From Marixanthomonas sp. SCSIO 43207 (GTDB taxonomy: Bacteria > Bacteroidota > Bacteroidia > Flavobacteriales > Flavobacteriaceae), in NCBI RefSeq assembly GCF_019904255.1, contig NZ_CP063203.1, forward strand, positions 186,001-250,000: a stretch of DNA of 64,000 bases. Reading direction: 5' to 3'. Below the pieces are notes generated by a model, which searched no databases, was not told the origin of the DNA, and saw nothing but the letters and a program-made list of their open reading frames with translations. This document shows positions 1 to 8,150 of this stretch, one piece after another. A program made the translations under genes and the position numbers. How positions within the stretch are numbered: position 1 is the first letter of the stretch; every line of letters starts with the position of its first letter.

Positions 1-498
1 TGTACAATTATACGTTTTTACATCGGTTTTACTTCTTGAAAAGCATTTAAAATTGTTATAGTTCAATAAGGTTTTTGCAGCTTCGTTCATCAGTTTCACA
101 TCTGGCTTATTATGTATCTGAAAAGCCAAACCTTCTAAAAAGGGATTTTTTTTCAATGAAATCACATATTGATACGCTCTTTGTGTGGCGTCAAATCGAG
201 CGTGTGCATCATCTTTAACCTGAAACAAATTTACAACCGAAATATCATTAGGAAGAAAAGAGTTCAACCGAAAAATTAATTCAGAAGTGTTTTTTATTTC
301 ATCAATATCAAAATGAGCAAAGAGTTGCTTTGCGTGCACCCCGGTGTCGGTTCTTCCTGCTCCCACTACTTTAATATCGCGTTGTACTAAAATTGATAAT
401 TTTTTCTGAAGTACTTCTTGTACCGTACTCGCATTGGGTTGAATCTGCCATCCACAATACTGTGCTCCATTATAAGCTATTTCAATAAAATATCGCAA
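1..498 (-). CDS. truA: tRNA pseudouridine synthase A, N-terminal part (runs off the window)
   Basis: Isomerises uridine to pseudouridine at tRNA positions 38-40. Reading the minus strand gives a protein beginning (M)RYFIEIAYNG, followed by GWQIQPNASTVQ and the catalytic motif GRTDTGVHA with its Asp nucleophile, all characteristic of TruA. About 166 residues are present and the C-terminal half lies before position 1. The start is a TTG at 496-498. No ATG is in frame before the upstream stop, and the TTG gives the usual TruA N-terminus. A TAnnTTTG promoter lies just upstream. The gene is divergent from the phosphodiesterase at 620. Confidence 0.93.
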   Translation of the reverse strand, partial: MRYFIEIAYNGAQYCGWQIQPNASTVQEVLQKKLSILVQRDIKVVGAGRTDTGVHAKQLFAHFDIDEIKNTSELIFRLNSFLPNDISVVNLFQVKDDAHARFDATQRAYQYVISLKKNPFLEGLAFQIHNKPDVKLMNEAAKTLLNYNNFKCFSRSKTDVKTYNCT

Positions 499-521
499 TG
501 AATCCCTTATTTTTGAATCTA

Positions 522-555
522 CAAAAATACGAAAAGCATTTGCTATTTACGACAA
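522..555 (-). promoter_or_regulatory. Bacteroidota-type promoter of truA
   Basis: On the minus strand TATTTTTG (522-529) matches the -7 consensus TAnnTTTG, and a TTG at 553-555 lies 23 nt upstream, within the 17-23 nt reported for -33/-7 spacing in Flavobacterium and Bacteroides. This puts the transcript start only about 15-20 nt before the TTG start codon. Confidence 0.6.
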
Positions 556-619
556 CACACCCATAGAAGTTGAACGAAAGATATGATACGTTTTTACTAT
601 AACCACTAACATTTTCAGA

Positions 620-1111
620 TTGAAAAAAATACTATTACTTAGCGATACACATAGCTATATTGACGAGGCTATCTTAAAATATGTAAAACAAGCCGATGAA
701 GTTTGGCACGCCGGTGACATTGGTGATTTGAGTGTAACAGACACCCTGCAAAAACTAAAACCTCTACGCGGCGTTTACGGTAATATAGATAATGATAAAG
801 CCAGACAAGAATTTCCGTTACACAATAGGTTTGAATGTGAAGGAATAGATGTTTGGATAACCCATATTGGCGGATATCCCGGAAGGTATGATTCACGCAT
901 ACGAGAAGCACTTTACAAAAACCCTCCTAAGTTATTTATATGTGGTCACTCACATATTTTAAAAGTAATGCCAGATAAAAAAAGAGACCTTTTACATATG
1001 AATCCCGGAGCCATAGGCACTCATGGTTTTCATAAAGTGCGAACAATGCTTCGTTTTGAAGTTGATCAAGGAGCTATTAAAAACTTAGAAGTAATTGAGT
1101 TTAAGCGATAG
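620..1111 (+). CDS. YfcE/MJ0936-type metallophosphoesterase
   Basis: Small cytoplasmic calcineurin-like phosphodiesterase of 163 residues, probably acting on phosphodiester substrates with two metal ions. All family blocks are visible: SDTHS near residue 8 (DxH), GDIGD near 32 (GD), GNID near 55 (GN), GHSH near 109 and NPGA near 127. The length fits the family. The reading frame opens at a TTG that yields the canonical MKKILLLSDTH N-terminus. It is divergent from truA and ends before a hairpin terminator shared with the convergent DUF4293 gene. The physiological substrate cannot be read from the sequence. Confidence 0.9.
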   Translation: MKKILLLSDTHSYIDEAILKYVKQADEVWHAGDIGDLSVTDTLQKLKPLRGVYGNIDNDKARQEFPLHNRFECEGIDVWITHIGGYPGRYDSRIREALYKNPPKLFICGHSHILKVMPDKKRDLLHMNPGAIGTHGFHKVRTMLRFEVDQGAIKNLEVIEFKR

Positions 1112-1124
1112 CTTATTATACAAA

Positions 1125-1156
1125 AAACCCTCAAAAGTGGCATCTTTTGAGGGTTT
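1125..1156. terminator. Bidirectional hairpin terminator
   Basis: Perfect 13-bp stem (1125-1137 with 1144-1156) around a 6-nt loop, with A-rich and T-rich flanks on either side. It sits between the convergent genes ending at 1111 and 1185, so it can serve both. Confidence 0.8.
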
Positions 1157-1184
1157 GCACTAAAATATACTAAGATGTAAAGGT

Positions 1185-1595
1185 TTACCGTAAACGGTCA
1201 ACAGATTTTACAAGATCTTCGTCCCTCTTGATGGCTTTGTTAGCCAGCACTAAAAAAACGATAGAAATGATGGGAAGTAAGACCCCAATACCCTTCTCTG
1301 AAACTAATGTTTCTCCGGATACGCTTAGCGACCTGTATACGAAAACTCCCAGTAATACAAAGTTTAATATGATATTGATACGGTTGATAACAAATTGTCT
1401 AGACCGTACTTTAAAACTTAAAATTGAAACAATAGTAAGTGCAATAGAAACAAATAATAAACCAAAAACTATGGGTTCATTTTTATCAATAAGAATTGTC
1501 CCTGCTTCATTTTGCACGGTAGGAAACCACATATATAGTGCCCCCATAATAAGAGCAGATATAAGTAAATATAACGTTTGAATGCGTTGTATCAT
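1185..1595 (-). CDS. DUF4293 family integral membrane protein
   Basis: 136-residue protein with four hydrophobic segments (approximately residues 5-24, 40-60, 72-92 and 102-120) and a charged C-terminus (KRDEDLVKSVDR). The start MIQRIQTLYLLISA is the hallmark of DUF4293 (pfam14126), a Bacteroidota family of unknown function often found next to rho, as here (divergent, about 200 bp apart). Its own TAnnTTTG promoter is visible. The function is unknown; the membrane location is inferred from hydrophobicity. Confidence 0.85.
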   Translation of the reverse strand: MIQRIQTLYLLISALIMGALYMWFPTVQNEAGTILIDKNEPIVFGLLFVSIALTIVSILSFKVRSRQFVINRINIILNFVLLGVFVYRSLSVSGETLVSEKGIGVLLPIISIVFLVLANKAIKRDEDLVKSVDRLR

Positions 1596-1617
1596 CTAGT
1601 TGTTTTCCTCTTTAGGG

Positions 1618-1650
1618 CAAAAATAGGATTTCTTTTTAAAAAAATTACAA
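1618..1650 (-). promoter_or_regulatory. Promoter of the DUF4293 gene
   Basis: Minus-strand TATTTTTG at 1618-1625 (TAnnTTTG) with a TTG at 1648-1650, 22 nt apart. The -7 element lies 22 nt before the start codon at 1595. Confidence 0.6.
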
Positions 1651-1795
1651 GCAATTTTTAAAATATTATTGTATTATTGCAGTATCTATTCGTAACCACT
1701 TCAACAACGGTTACTTAGTCTTCAAAAAAAATATTCAATAAACGTGCCTTCTCAAAGGTTTCAATTTATTATAAATTAACACACACAAATTTTAC

Positions 1796-3433
1796 ATGTT
1801 TGAAATTTCAGAATTAAAAGCAAAGAAGCTACCTGAACTTCAGGAATTAGCAAAACAATTAAATGTACCTAAGTATCGCAGTTTCAAAAAACTGGATTTG
1901 GTATATCAAATTTTAGACTATCAAGCTGCCAATCCACAAGCAGTTAAAGAAATCAGTAAAGATGATTCGGCTTCTAACTCAAAGGACCAAAAGTCTTCTT
2001 CGCAGAATAAGCCACAAAAAAATCAGCAAAAGAACAACGCTAATACTAATAAGAGTTCTAAAAAAGAGCAGAATCAAAAACAAGATTCTAACAAGAAGTC
2101 AAACAGCGCTGACTCTTCTGCAAAAAACAACAATAAAGATCAGAGGCATTCAAAAGGATCTAATGATGATAAGAAGAAATCAAACAATTCTTCAGACAAT
2201 AGAAAAAAGCATTCTAAGTCTAATCAAAAAGACCATTCTAATAAAAACAATAAAAAAGATACGCGTAGCAACGGCAATAAAGACAACCGAAACCGCTATA
2301 AAGAGCCAGACTTTGAGTTTGATGGCATTATAGAAAGCGAAGGTGTTCTTGATATTATGCAAGACGGTTATGGCTTTTTACGCTCTAGTGACTACAATTA
2401 CTTATCATCACCAGATGATATTTATGTTTCACAATCGCAAATAAGACTATTTGGACTTAAAACCGGAGATACTGTTTTTGGTGAAGTACGTCCGCCGAAA
2501 GAAGGTGAAAAGTATTTTCCACTTATTAAAATTTCAAAAATAAACGGCTTAAATCCTCATGTGGTACGTGACCGTGTTGCTTTTGAGCATTTAACGCCTT
2601 TATTTCCTCAAGAAAAGTTTAACATAGCTGAGCGACAAAGCACTATCTCTACAAGAATCATTGATATGTTTGCCCCCATTGGAAAAGGACAACGTGGTAT
2701 GATTGTATCACAACCCAAGACAGGTAAAACAATGCTTTTAAAAGATATTGCAAACGCTATTGCTGCCAATCACCCTGAAGTATATCAAATTATTCTTCTT
2801 ATCGATGAACGACCTGAAGAAGTAACCGATATGCAACGCAATGTACAAGGAGAAGTTGTTGCTTCTACGTTTGACAAAGAAGCTTCAGAACACGTACGCG
2901 TAGCCAATATTGTAATTGATAAAGCAAAACGCTTAGTTGAATGCGGTCACGACGTTGTAATTCTTCTTGATTCTATAACACGTCTTGCACGTGCATACAA
3001 TACCGTACAACCTGCTAGCGGAAAAATATTAAGTGGTGGTGTAGATGCAAATGCTCTGCATAAACCAAAACGTTTCTTTGGTGCTGCTCGTAATATTGAA
3101 AATGGCGGTTCATTAAGTATCATCGCCACGGCACTTACAGAAACAGGTTCAAAAATGGATGAAGTAATTTTTGAAGAATTTAAAGGAACCGGTAACATGG
3201 AACTTCAATTGGATAGAAAAATATCTAATAGGAGAATTTTCCCAGCTATTGACCTTACCTCTTCTAGTACGCGTAGAGATGATTTACTACTAGATGAAAA
3301 CGTTATCCAGCGTATGTGGGTACTACGTAAATATCTAGCAGATATGAACCCTGTAGAAGCTATGGAATTTATTAATGACAAGGTAAAACAAACTCGAAAC
3401 AACGAAGAGTTTTTGGTATCAATGAACGGATAA
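1796..3433 (+). CDS. rho: Transcription termination factor Rho with long disordered insertion
   Basis: Hexameric RNA-dependent ATPase that terminates transcription. The 545 residues fall into an N-terminal Rho-N helical domain (about 1-45), a low-complexity stretch of K, N, S, D and Q (about 52-170) and an RNA-binding cold-shock-like domain (about 172-250, with YGFLR). The ATPase core has Walker A QPKTGKT at 306-312, a Walker B LIDERPEE and [11 protein letters not shown]. coli Rho is about 419 residues, so the extra length is essentially the insertion. The insertion carries no conserved domain but is compositionally extreme. A strong hairpin terminator follows. It is transcribed alone from a roughly 200-nt upstream region in which I find no exact TAnnTTTG. 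Confidence 0.97.
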   Translation: MFEISELKAKKLPELQELAKQLNVPKYRSFKKLDLVYQILDYQAANPQAVKEISKDDSASNSKDQKSSSQNKPQKNQQKNNANTNKSSKKEQNQKQDSNKKSNSADSSAKNNNKDQRHSKGSNDDKKKSNNSSDNRKKHSKSNQKDHSNKNNKKDTRSNGNKDNRNRYKEPDFEFDGIIESEGVLDIMQDGYGFLRSSDYNYLSSPDDIYVSQSQIRLFGLKTGDTVFGEVRPPKEGEKYFPLIKISKINGLNPHVVRDRVAFEHLTPLFPQEKFNIAERQSTISTRIIDMFAPIGKGQRGMIVSQPKTGKTMLLKDIANAIAANHPEVYQIILLIDERPEEVTDMQRNVQGEVVASTFDKEASEHVRVANIVIDKAKRLVECGHDVVILLDSITRLARAYNTVQPASGKILSGGVDANALHKPKRFFGAARNIENGGSLSIIATALTETGSKMDEVIFEEFKGTGNMELQLDRKISNRRIFPAIDLTSSSTRRDDLLLDENVIQRMWVLRKYLADMNPVEAMEFINDKVKQTRNNEEFLVSMNG

Positions 3434-3454
3434 CAAAAGAGTTAGTTTATAATA

Positions 3455-3489
3455 AAAAAAAGGCGCTGTTTTATTACAGCGCCTTTTTT
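3455..3489 (+). terminator. Intrinsic terminator after rho
   Basis: GC-rich 7-bp stem GGCGCTG/CAGCGCC (3462-3468 with 3477-3483) extended by A/T pairs and followed by six T. It begins 21 nt after the rho stop codon. Confidence 0.85.
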
Positions 3490-3614
3490 GTGTCTTTACT
3501 TTTCTAACTTTTCTATTAAACTTTGCTTTTATTTTAGATTAGAAAAACGTTCAATATAACATCATAGCTAGTAAAAGATAACACACAAAAGATCCCTATA
3601 TAAAGTAAAGTCAT

Positions 3615-3645
3615 AAAAAAAGCCTCGCAAATATGCGAGGCTTTC
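3615..3645 (-). terminator. Intrinsic terminator of the T9SS protein gene
   Basis: 9-bp stem AGCCTCGCA/TGCGAGGCT (3621-3629 with 3634-3642), 4-nt loop, followed on the minus strand by a run of T. It lies about 20 nt past the stop codon of the gene at 3665-4591. Confidence 0.85.
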
Positions 3646-3664
3646 TTATGTATAAAACTAATAC

Positions 3665-4591
3665 TTAGTTCTTAACTATTTTTTCAGTAATAGTACCCGC
3701 AGAAGTTTCGATGTTTAAGATGTAAACACCTCTTGCAAGGTCAGAAATGTTAATTTGACCGTTTACTAAAGCAGCGTTTGAACGCTTACCTAATACATCA
3801 AAAATTGCTACGCTCTTAACATCTACTGAAGCAGGAGCCTCAATGTTAATCACATCTGATGCTGGGTTAGGGTAAACAGAAATTGAAGATAGAGCATTCT
3901 CACCAACAGATAAGGTTGGCTCACCTACAACATTCATTACATAAGATTCTGGAGTTCCTGTAACGTCACCAACTGGAGTTGGAACAAGTACATCACAATC
4001 AGCAGCCATTAAGTAGCTATCTGCAGTCTCTCCGTCTGCGTTATTTCCAGGGAAGAAAGTTTCACCAGTGTTAGCACCACTATCACCTGCATTAACTTCA
4101 AATACTACGATAGATCCTCCAGGTACAGTAATATCTAAGTTGTCTACAACAACCAAAGATAAATCGTCTGCAGAAGATGAAGTATGAGTTGTACCATCAA
4201 CAAGTGTTAATGTAGCAACTTCTAAGTCTAAGTTATCAGCAGTGTAAATGTTTAAGTTAATAACTTTACCATCATCAGCTGATCCTTGACCATACTCTAC
4301 TGAAGTAATATTGAAATCACCTTCAGTAACTCCATAATCACTTAAATCATAAGAACGGTAAAAACTGTTGTTTCTGTACTCACCAGTAGCAGAAGACCAA
4401 CAAGCAACTCCACCAGCAGTAACGTCAGTAGGGTTATTTGAGTTTGTTAAAACAATTTCACCACCGTTTCTCTCAGGAACTATACCGTTACCAGTTGCAA
4501 CTGGAGCATTAGGATTTCCAGAAATAGATGATTGTGCGCTAAGTGCTCCTACACTTAAAAGCACAGCAGCAAATAAAGTAATTTTTTTCAT
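3665..4591 (-). CDS. Secreted protein with T9SS type A sorting domain
   Basis: 308 residues: signal peptide MKKITLFAAVLLSVGALSAQ (1-20), an acidic, Gly/Asn/Asp-rich beta-type region without a domain I can name (21-225), then a C-terminal sorting domain (about 232-308). The sorting domain has SVYPNPASD, IFDVLGK, LARGVYILNI and a terminal EKIVKN. These C-terminal blocks direct export through the type IX system and either surface attachment or release. The middle region suggests a structural or adhesive role rather than an enzyme, since no catalytic motif is visible. It stands alone, with its own promoter and terminator. Confidence 0.85.
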   Translation of the reverse strand: MKKITLFAAVLLSVGALSAQSSISGNPNAPVATGNGIVPERNGGEIVLTNSNNPTDVTAGGVACWSSATGEYRNNSFYRSYDLSDYGVTEGDFNITSVEYGQGSADDGKVINLNIYTADNLDLEVATLTLVDGTTHTSSSADDLSLVVVDNLDITVPGGSIVVFEVNAGDSGANTGETFFPGNNADGETADSYLMAADCDVLVPTPVGDVTGTPESYVMNVVGEPTLSVGENALSSISVYPNPASDVINIEAPASVDVKSVAIFDVLGKRSNAALVNGQINISDLARGVYILNIETSAGTITEKIVKN

Positions 4592-4624
4592 AGTTAAAAT
4601 GTTTAAAGTTTAATATTCTGTTAA

Positions 4625-4653
4625 CAAATATAGTAAAGTGGCATAAATTACAA
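4625..4653 (-). promoter_or_regulatory. Promoter of the T9SS protein gene
   Basis: Minus-strand TATATTTG at 4625-4632 with TTG at 4651-4653, spacing 18 nt. The expected transcript leader is about 25 nt. Confidence 0.65.
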
Positions 4654-4710
4654 ACGATTTTTCCCAAAATTATATGTTAAAATAAAAGCTGAAGAGTTTT
4701 TCAGATGCCT

Positions 4711-4718
4711 TATATTTG
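4711..4718 (+). promoter_or_regulatory. -7 element of the M14 peptidase gene
   Basis: TATATTTG matches TAnnTTTG, 20 nt before the ATG at 4739. No clear -33 TTG is present. Confidence 0.5.
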
Positions 4719-4738
4719 TTTTCAAAAGAAGAATTTTT

Positions 4739-6487
4739 ATGTATAAGGTACTCGTTTTTTTATGTATTTGGTTTGCTATTATTTCTTGTGAGAATAAAAA
4801 AAATACAACCCAAGAAGATTTCTCTATTCGTTTTGAAACCTCAGGAGGTACTCAAACTGATACCTACGAGAAGGTAATTCAGTTTTATGAAGCATTGGCA
4901 GACACGCATACCTCTATTGCTCTTTATGAAATGCAAGAAACAGACAGTGGCAAGCCTCTTCATTTAGTAACGTTTAATCCAAATAGAAGTTTTGAATCTG
5001 AGTTTAAAAACCGAAATGATAAAACTGTTCTTCTTATCAACAATGGTATTCATCCCGGTGAGTCTGATGGTATAGACGCCTCTATGCTTTTGCTTCGCGA
5101 TTTGGCCGAAGGAACCATAAAAGCACCAAATAACACAATTGTCTGTGTTATTCCTATTTATAATATTGGTGGCGCTTTAAACCGAAATAGCAGCAGCCGA
5201 ACCAATCAAAACGGTCCCGAAGAATATGGTTTTAGAGGAAATGCTCGTAATTATGACCTTAACCGTGACTTTATTAAAGCCGATACTAAAAACGCAAAAG
5301 CTTTCGCCAACCTTTTTAGAACCGTTCGCCCAGATGTTTTTATAGACAATCACGTGAGCAATGGCGCCGATTATCAATATACACTCACCCATTTATTTAC
5401 CCAGCACAACAAACTTGGTGGAGAATTAGGAAAATACCTGAATACATCATTTAGACCTCAATTAGAAGACTCTCTTCAGAATAAAAATTGGGATATTACA
5501 CCTTATGTAAATGTGTTTAATAAAACTCCTGAGAGTGGCTTTTCTCAATTTAAAGATTCGCCACGATACTCTACAGGCTATACCACTTTGTTTAATACGC
5601 TAGGAATGATGGTTGAAACTCACATGCTAAAACCGTATAAAGATCGCGTAGAAGGCACTTATGAATTGATGAAAAGCATGCTTGCTATCACCGATAAAGA
5701 TGCTGAGTTGATTCGAGAACTTCGCAACTCAAACAAATTAAGTTATAAAGCCGGAACCACGTATCCCGTACAATGGAAAATTGACAGCAGTCAGACCTCA
5801 ACATTACAATTTAAAGGGTATGAAGGCGAAATGATTGACAGTAAAATTACAGGCAGCAAACGCTTAAAATATGACCGTAATAAACCCTTTACAAAAGAGG
5901 TTACCTATTATAATTATTTTGAACCAAAACAAAGCGTAACCATTCCAGAGTCTTATATTATTCCGCAAGGGTATTGGAACGTTGTTGATTTACTAAAAAA
6001 ACAGAAAGTTGAGCTTAAGCAAGTACCCAAAGATACAGTCATTACAGCTCAAGTGTATAAAATTGAAAAGTATGAAACTGTAAAAAGCCCTTATGAAGGG
6101 CATTATGTACACTACAATACCGAAGTTTCTCAACATACTGAAGCGGTTCACGTATCAAAAGGTGATTATATTGCTTCTACAGATCAAGAAGCGGTACGTT
6201 ATTTAGTAGAGACACTTGAGCCTACTGCAACAGATTCCTTTTTTAATTGGAACTTTTTTGATACTATTCTTCAACAAAAAGAAGGTTTTTCACCCTATGT
6301 ATGGGAAGATAAAGCCGAAGCTTTTCTAGAGAATAACCCAAAAATTAAAGAAGCATTTGAAGTAAAGAAAGCTACTAATCCTGCTTTTGCTGCCAATTGG
6401 TATGCGCAACTGGATTGGATACACAAACAATCGCCAAATTATGAAGCATCACACCTTCGCTACCCTATCATTAGGGTGGGTGGTTAA
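4739..6487 (+). CDS. M14 family zinc carboxypeptidase, lipoprotein
   Basis: 582 residues. A short signal sequence ends in a lipobox (FAIISC, Cys17), so the protein is probably anchored in the cell envelope. The M14 metallocarboxypeptidase ligands are visible as HPGE (His105, Glu108) and the downstream His205 in IDNHVS. NARNYDLNRD (169-178) is the substrate-arginine region and Glu293 in MVETH is a candidate catalytic glutamate. The C-terminal part (about 310-582) is a lineage-specific extension I cannot assign. It probably trims peptides in the periplasm or at the surface. The last 39 bp overlap the 3' end of the convergent Nudix gene. Confidence 0.88.
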   Translation: MYKVLVFLCIWFAIISCENKKNTTQEDFSIRFETSGGTQTDTYEKVIQFYEALADTHTSIALYEMQETDSGKPLHLVTFNPNRSFESEFKNRNDKTVLLINNGIHPGESDGIDASMLLLRDLAEGTIKAPNNTIVCVIPIYNIGGALNRNSSSRTNQNGPEEYGFRGNARNYDLNRDFIKADTKNAKAFANLFRTVRPDVFIDNHVSNGADYQYTLTHLFTQHNKLGGELGKYLNTSFRPQLEDSLQNKNWDITPYVNVFNKTPESGFSQFKDSPRYSTGYTTLFNTLGMMVETHMLKPYKDRVEGTYELMKSMLAITDKDAELIRELRNSNKLSYKAGTTYPVQWKIDSSQTSTLQFKGYEGEMIDSKITGSKRLKYDRNKPFTKEVTYYNYFEPKQSVTIPESYIIPQGYWNVVDLLKKQKVELKQVPKDTVITAQVYKIEKYETVKSPYEGHYVHYNTEVSQHTEAVHVSKGDYIASTDQEAVRYLVETLEPTATDSFFNWNFFDTILQQKEGFSPYVWEDKAEAFLENNPKIKEAFEVKKATNPAFAANWYAQLDWIHKQSPNYEASHLRYPIIRVGG

Positions 6488-7078
6488 ATATTCTTTAGGA
6501 AACAATAATTTAATGTTTTCATAACTTTTGGTGAGCGCTTTTTGTGACTTTTCAAAGTTTTTCCACTTTACTTTCTTTATACCTTCGTTCTCTTCGGGTT
6601 CAAGAGGTCCTTCATAATTGCTGTGCATTTTGTACCAATACGTTACCTTAAGTTTAAACTTTCCTTTGCGTTTAAAAACGTGATAGGTTTTGGTTAAAAA
6701 CTCACGTATTTCAAGTTCTTTAACACCGGTTTCTTCCATCACTTCCCGTATGGCAGCTTCTTCGTGTGTTTCTTTTTTTTCAATTTTACCCTTCGGCAAA
6801 TCCCATTTATTGTTTCTGTAAATAAATAGAATTTCTTTTTTATCATTAAACACCATACCGCCTGCAGCTTCTACAACAGGTAGCTTTTTCCGAAGAAAAC
6901 GTTCTAATTTTTCTTCATTTTTATGGTAGAGATTAATATACAAAAGTTCGCCTTTGTTTATTTTTTTAATCAATTTTTTAAACCGTGCTAACTTAAGAGG
7001 AATGGAGGTGTATTGTTTTCCTATATTTTCTTCAGTAGAGAGAATAATAGGAATATCTTTTACAAAAACTTTATACAT
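6449..7078 (-). CDS. NUDIX hydrolase
   Basis: Cytoplasmic pyrophosphohydrolase of 209 residues with a complete Nudix box from Gly97 to Val119 (G-x5-E-x7-RE-x2-EE-x-G; R111, E112, E115, E116). The preceding WDLPKGK is also typical. The roughly 68-residue N-terminal extension is found in Bacteroidota homologues of unknown substrate. I place the start at the ATG at 7076-7078 (MYKVFVKD). An in-frame ATG at 7099 would add seven residues but would run into pyrE. Its 3' end overlaps the M14 gene by 39 bp, and its start is only 7 nt from the divergent pyrE start. Confidence 0.87.
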   Translation of the reverse strand: MYKVFVKDIPIILSTEENIGKQYTSIPLKLARFKKLIKKINKGELLYINLYHKNEEKLERFLRKKLPVVEAAGGMVFNDKKEILFIYRNNKWDLPKGKIEKKETHEEAAIREVMEETGVKELEIREFLTKTYHVFKRKGKFKLKVTYWYKMHSNYEGPLEPEENEGIKKVKWKNFEKSQKALTKSYENIKLLFPKEYLTTHPNDRVAKV

Positions 7079-7081
7079 TTG
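7074..7081 (+). promoter_or_regulatory. -7 element of pyrE, very close to the start codon
   Basis: TACATTTG matches TAnnTTTG and ends only 4 nt before the pyrE ATG at 7086, which would give a leaderless or nearly leaderless mRNA. It overlaps the start codon of the divergent Nudix gene. Confidence 0.5.
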
Positions 7082-7085
7082 CAGT

Positions 7086-7748
7086 ATGATTTTAAACAAA
7101 GAAACCGCACAAAAAACGGCTGAATTATTATTGCAAATTAATGCAATAAAATTACAACCACAAAAACCTTTTACATGGGCCTCTGGGTGGAAATCACCTA
7201 TTTATTGTGATAACCGTATTACTTTGTCATACCCTGCCATTCGCAATTACTTATGTGAAAACTTAGCAAAACAAGTAGAAATACTGTACGGAAAACCAGA
7301 TATGATTGCAGGCGTAGCAACAGGAGCTATTGGAATGGGAGCTTTGGTAGCCGATGTACTTGGACTTCCCTTTTGTTATGTACGCCCTGAAGCAAAAAAG
7401 CATGGTCGCCAAAATAAAATAGAAGGTTTTGTAGAAGCCAATCAAAATGTTGTTATTATTGAAGACTTAATAAGCACCGGTAACAGTAGTCTTATGGCTG
7501 CAAAAGCACTAGAAGATGCTCATTTAAACGTAAAAGGAATGTTAGCCATTTTTACATACGGTTTTGATCTTTCAGTCAACAATTTTAAAGAAGCAAATAT
7601 TGAGTTGCATACCTTGAGCGATTATGAGCATTTATTGCAACAGGCAGAAAAGTTTACTTATATTTCTTCTGAAGAAAAAGTAGTTTTATCCCAATGGAGA
7701 ACCGATCCTGCCAACTGGAATCCACAATTAAAAAGCACCGGCAAATAA
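7086..7748 (+). CDS. pyrE: Orotate phosphoribosyltransferase
   Basis: Transfers the phosphoribosyl group of PRPP to orotate, giving OMP in de novo pyrimidine synthesis. The 220 residues include WASGWKSPIYCDNR (orotate site), PDMIAGVATGAIG, the flexible-loop Lys/Arg segment KKHGRQNKIEG, and the PRPP-binding motif VVIIEDLISTGNS. The frame is open further upstream, but the ATG at 7086 gives the family N-terminus and sits just after a -7 element. The SRPBCC gene follows after 9 nt, so the two are probably cotranscribed. Confidence 0.96.
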   Translation: MILNKETAQKTAELLLQINAIKLQPQKPFTWASGWKSPIYCDNRITLSYPAIRNYLCENLAKQVEILYGKPDMIAGVATGAIGMGALVADVLGLPFCYVRPEAKKHGRQNKIEGFVEANQNVVIIEDLISTGNSSLMAAKALEDAHLNVKGMLAIFTYGFDLSVNNFKEANIELHTLSDYEHLLQQAEKFTYISSEEKVVLSQWRTDPANWNPQLKSTGK

Positions 7749-7757
7749 TTTAAATTT

Positions 7758-8150
7758 ATGAAAATAACCAGTAAAAAAGCAACCGTAGACAAATCGGCTG
7801 CAGAACTTTGTGATTTTTTATGTGATGTTAAAAACTTTGAGCATCTTATGCCAGAGAACATAAGCAAGTTCGAGCTAATCAACGACAAAGCTTTTGTTTT
7901 TGCCTTAAAAGGTATGCCAGAAATTGCACTAGAAGTAAAAGAAGTACATCATCCTTCTCAAGTAGTTTTGGGCTCTATGAGTGATAAGTTATCATTCACT
8001 TTAACCGGAAATATAGAACCAATAGCTGAAGAAAAATCACAAATTGAACTTTTGTTTGAAGGAGAATTTAATGCCATGATGGCTATGATGATAAAGGGTC
8101 CTATATCAAAATTTATGGAAACCCTAACCACCAATATGGAGCAACTTTAA
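7758..8150 (+). CDS. SRPBCC (START-like) family protein
   Basis: 130 residues with the helix-grip pattern of the SRPBCC/polyketide-cyclase-like fold: an N-terminal beta strand, VDKSAAELCDFLCDVKNFEHLMP, then alternating strands and a C-terminal helix ending METLTTNMEQL. The fold binds hydrophobic ligands in a deep cavity, but no ligand can be read here. It follows pyrE directly. Its stop codon shares the tetranucleotide TTAA (8147-8150) with the stop of convergent birA. Confidence 0.75.
   Translation: MKITSKKATVDKSAAELCDFLCDVKNFEHLMPENISKFELINDKAFVFALKGMPEIALEVKEVHHPSQVVLGSMSDKLSFTLTGNIEPIAEEKSQIELLFEGEFNAMMAMMIKGPISKFMETLTTNMEQL

Noticed and set aside
1962-2333. Second long frame within the rho insertion
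   Set aside because: A consequence of the low-complexity A-rich codons; no independent start signal or domain.
6462-6477. Hairpin ACCCTA-TCAT-TAGGGT in the overlap of the M14 and Nudix genes
   Set aside because: Short stem, inside both coding regions, and no T-run on either side, so not called a terminator.
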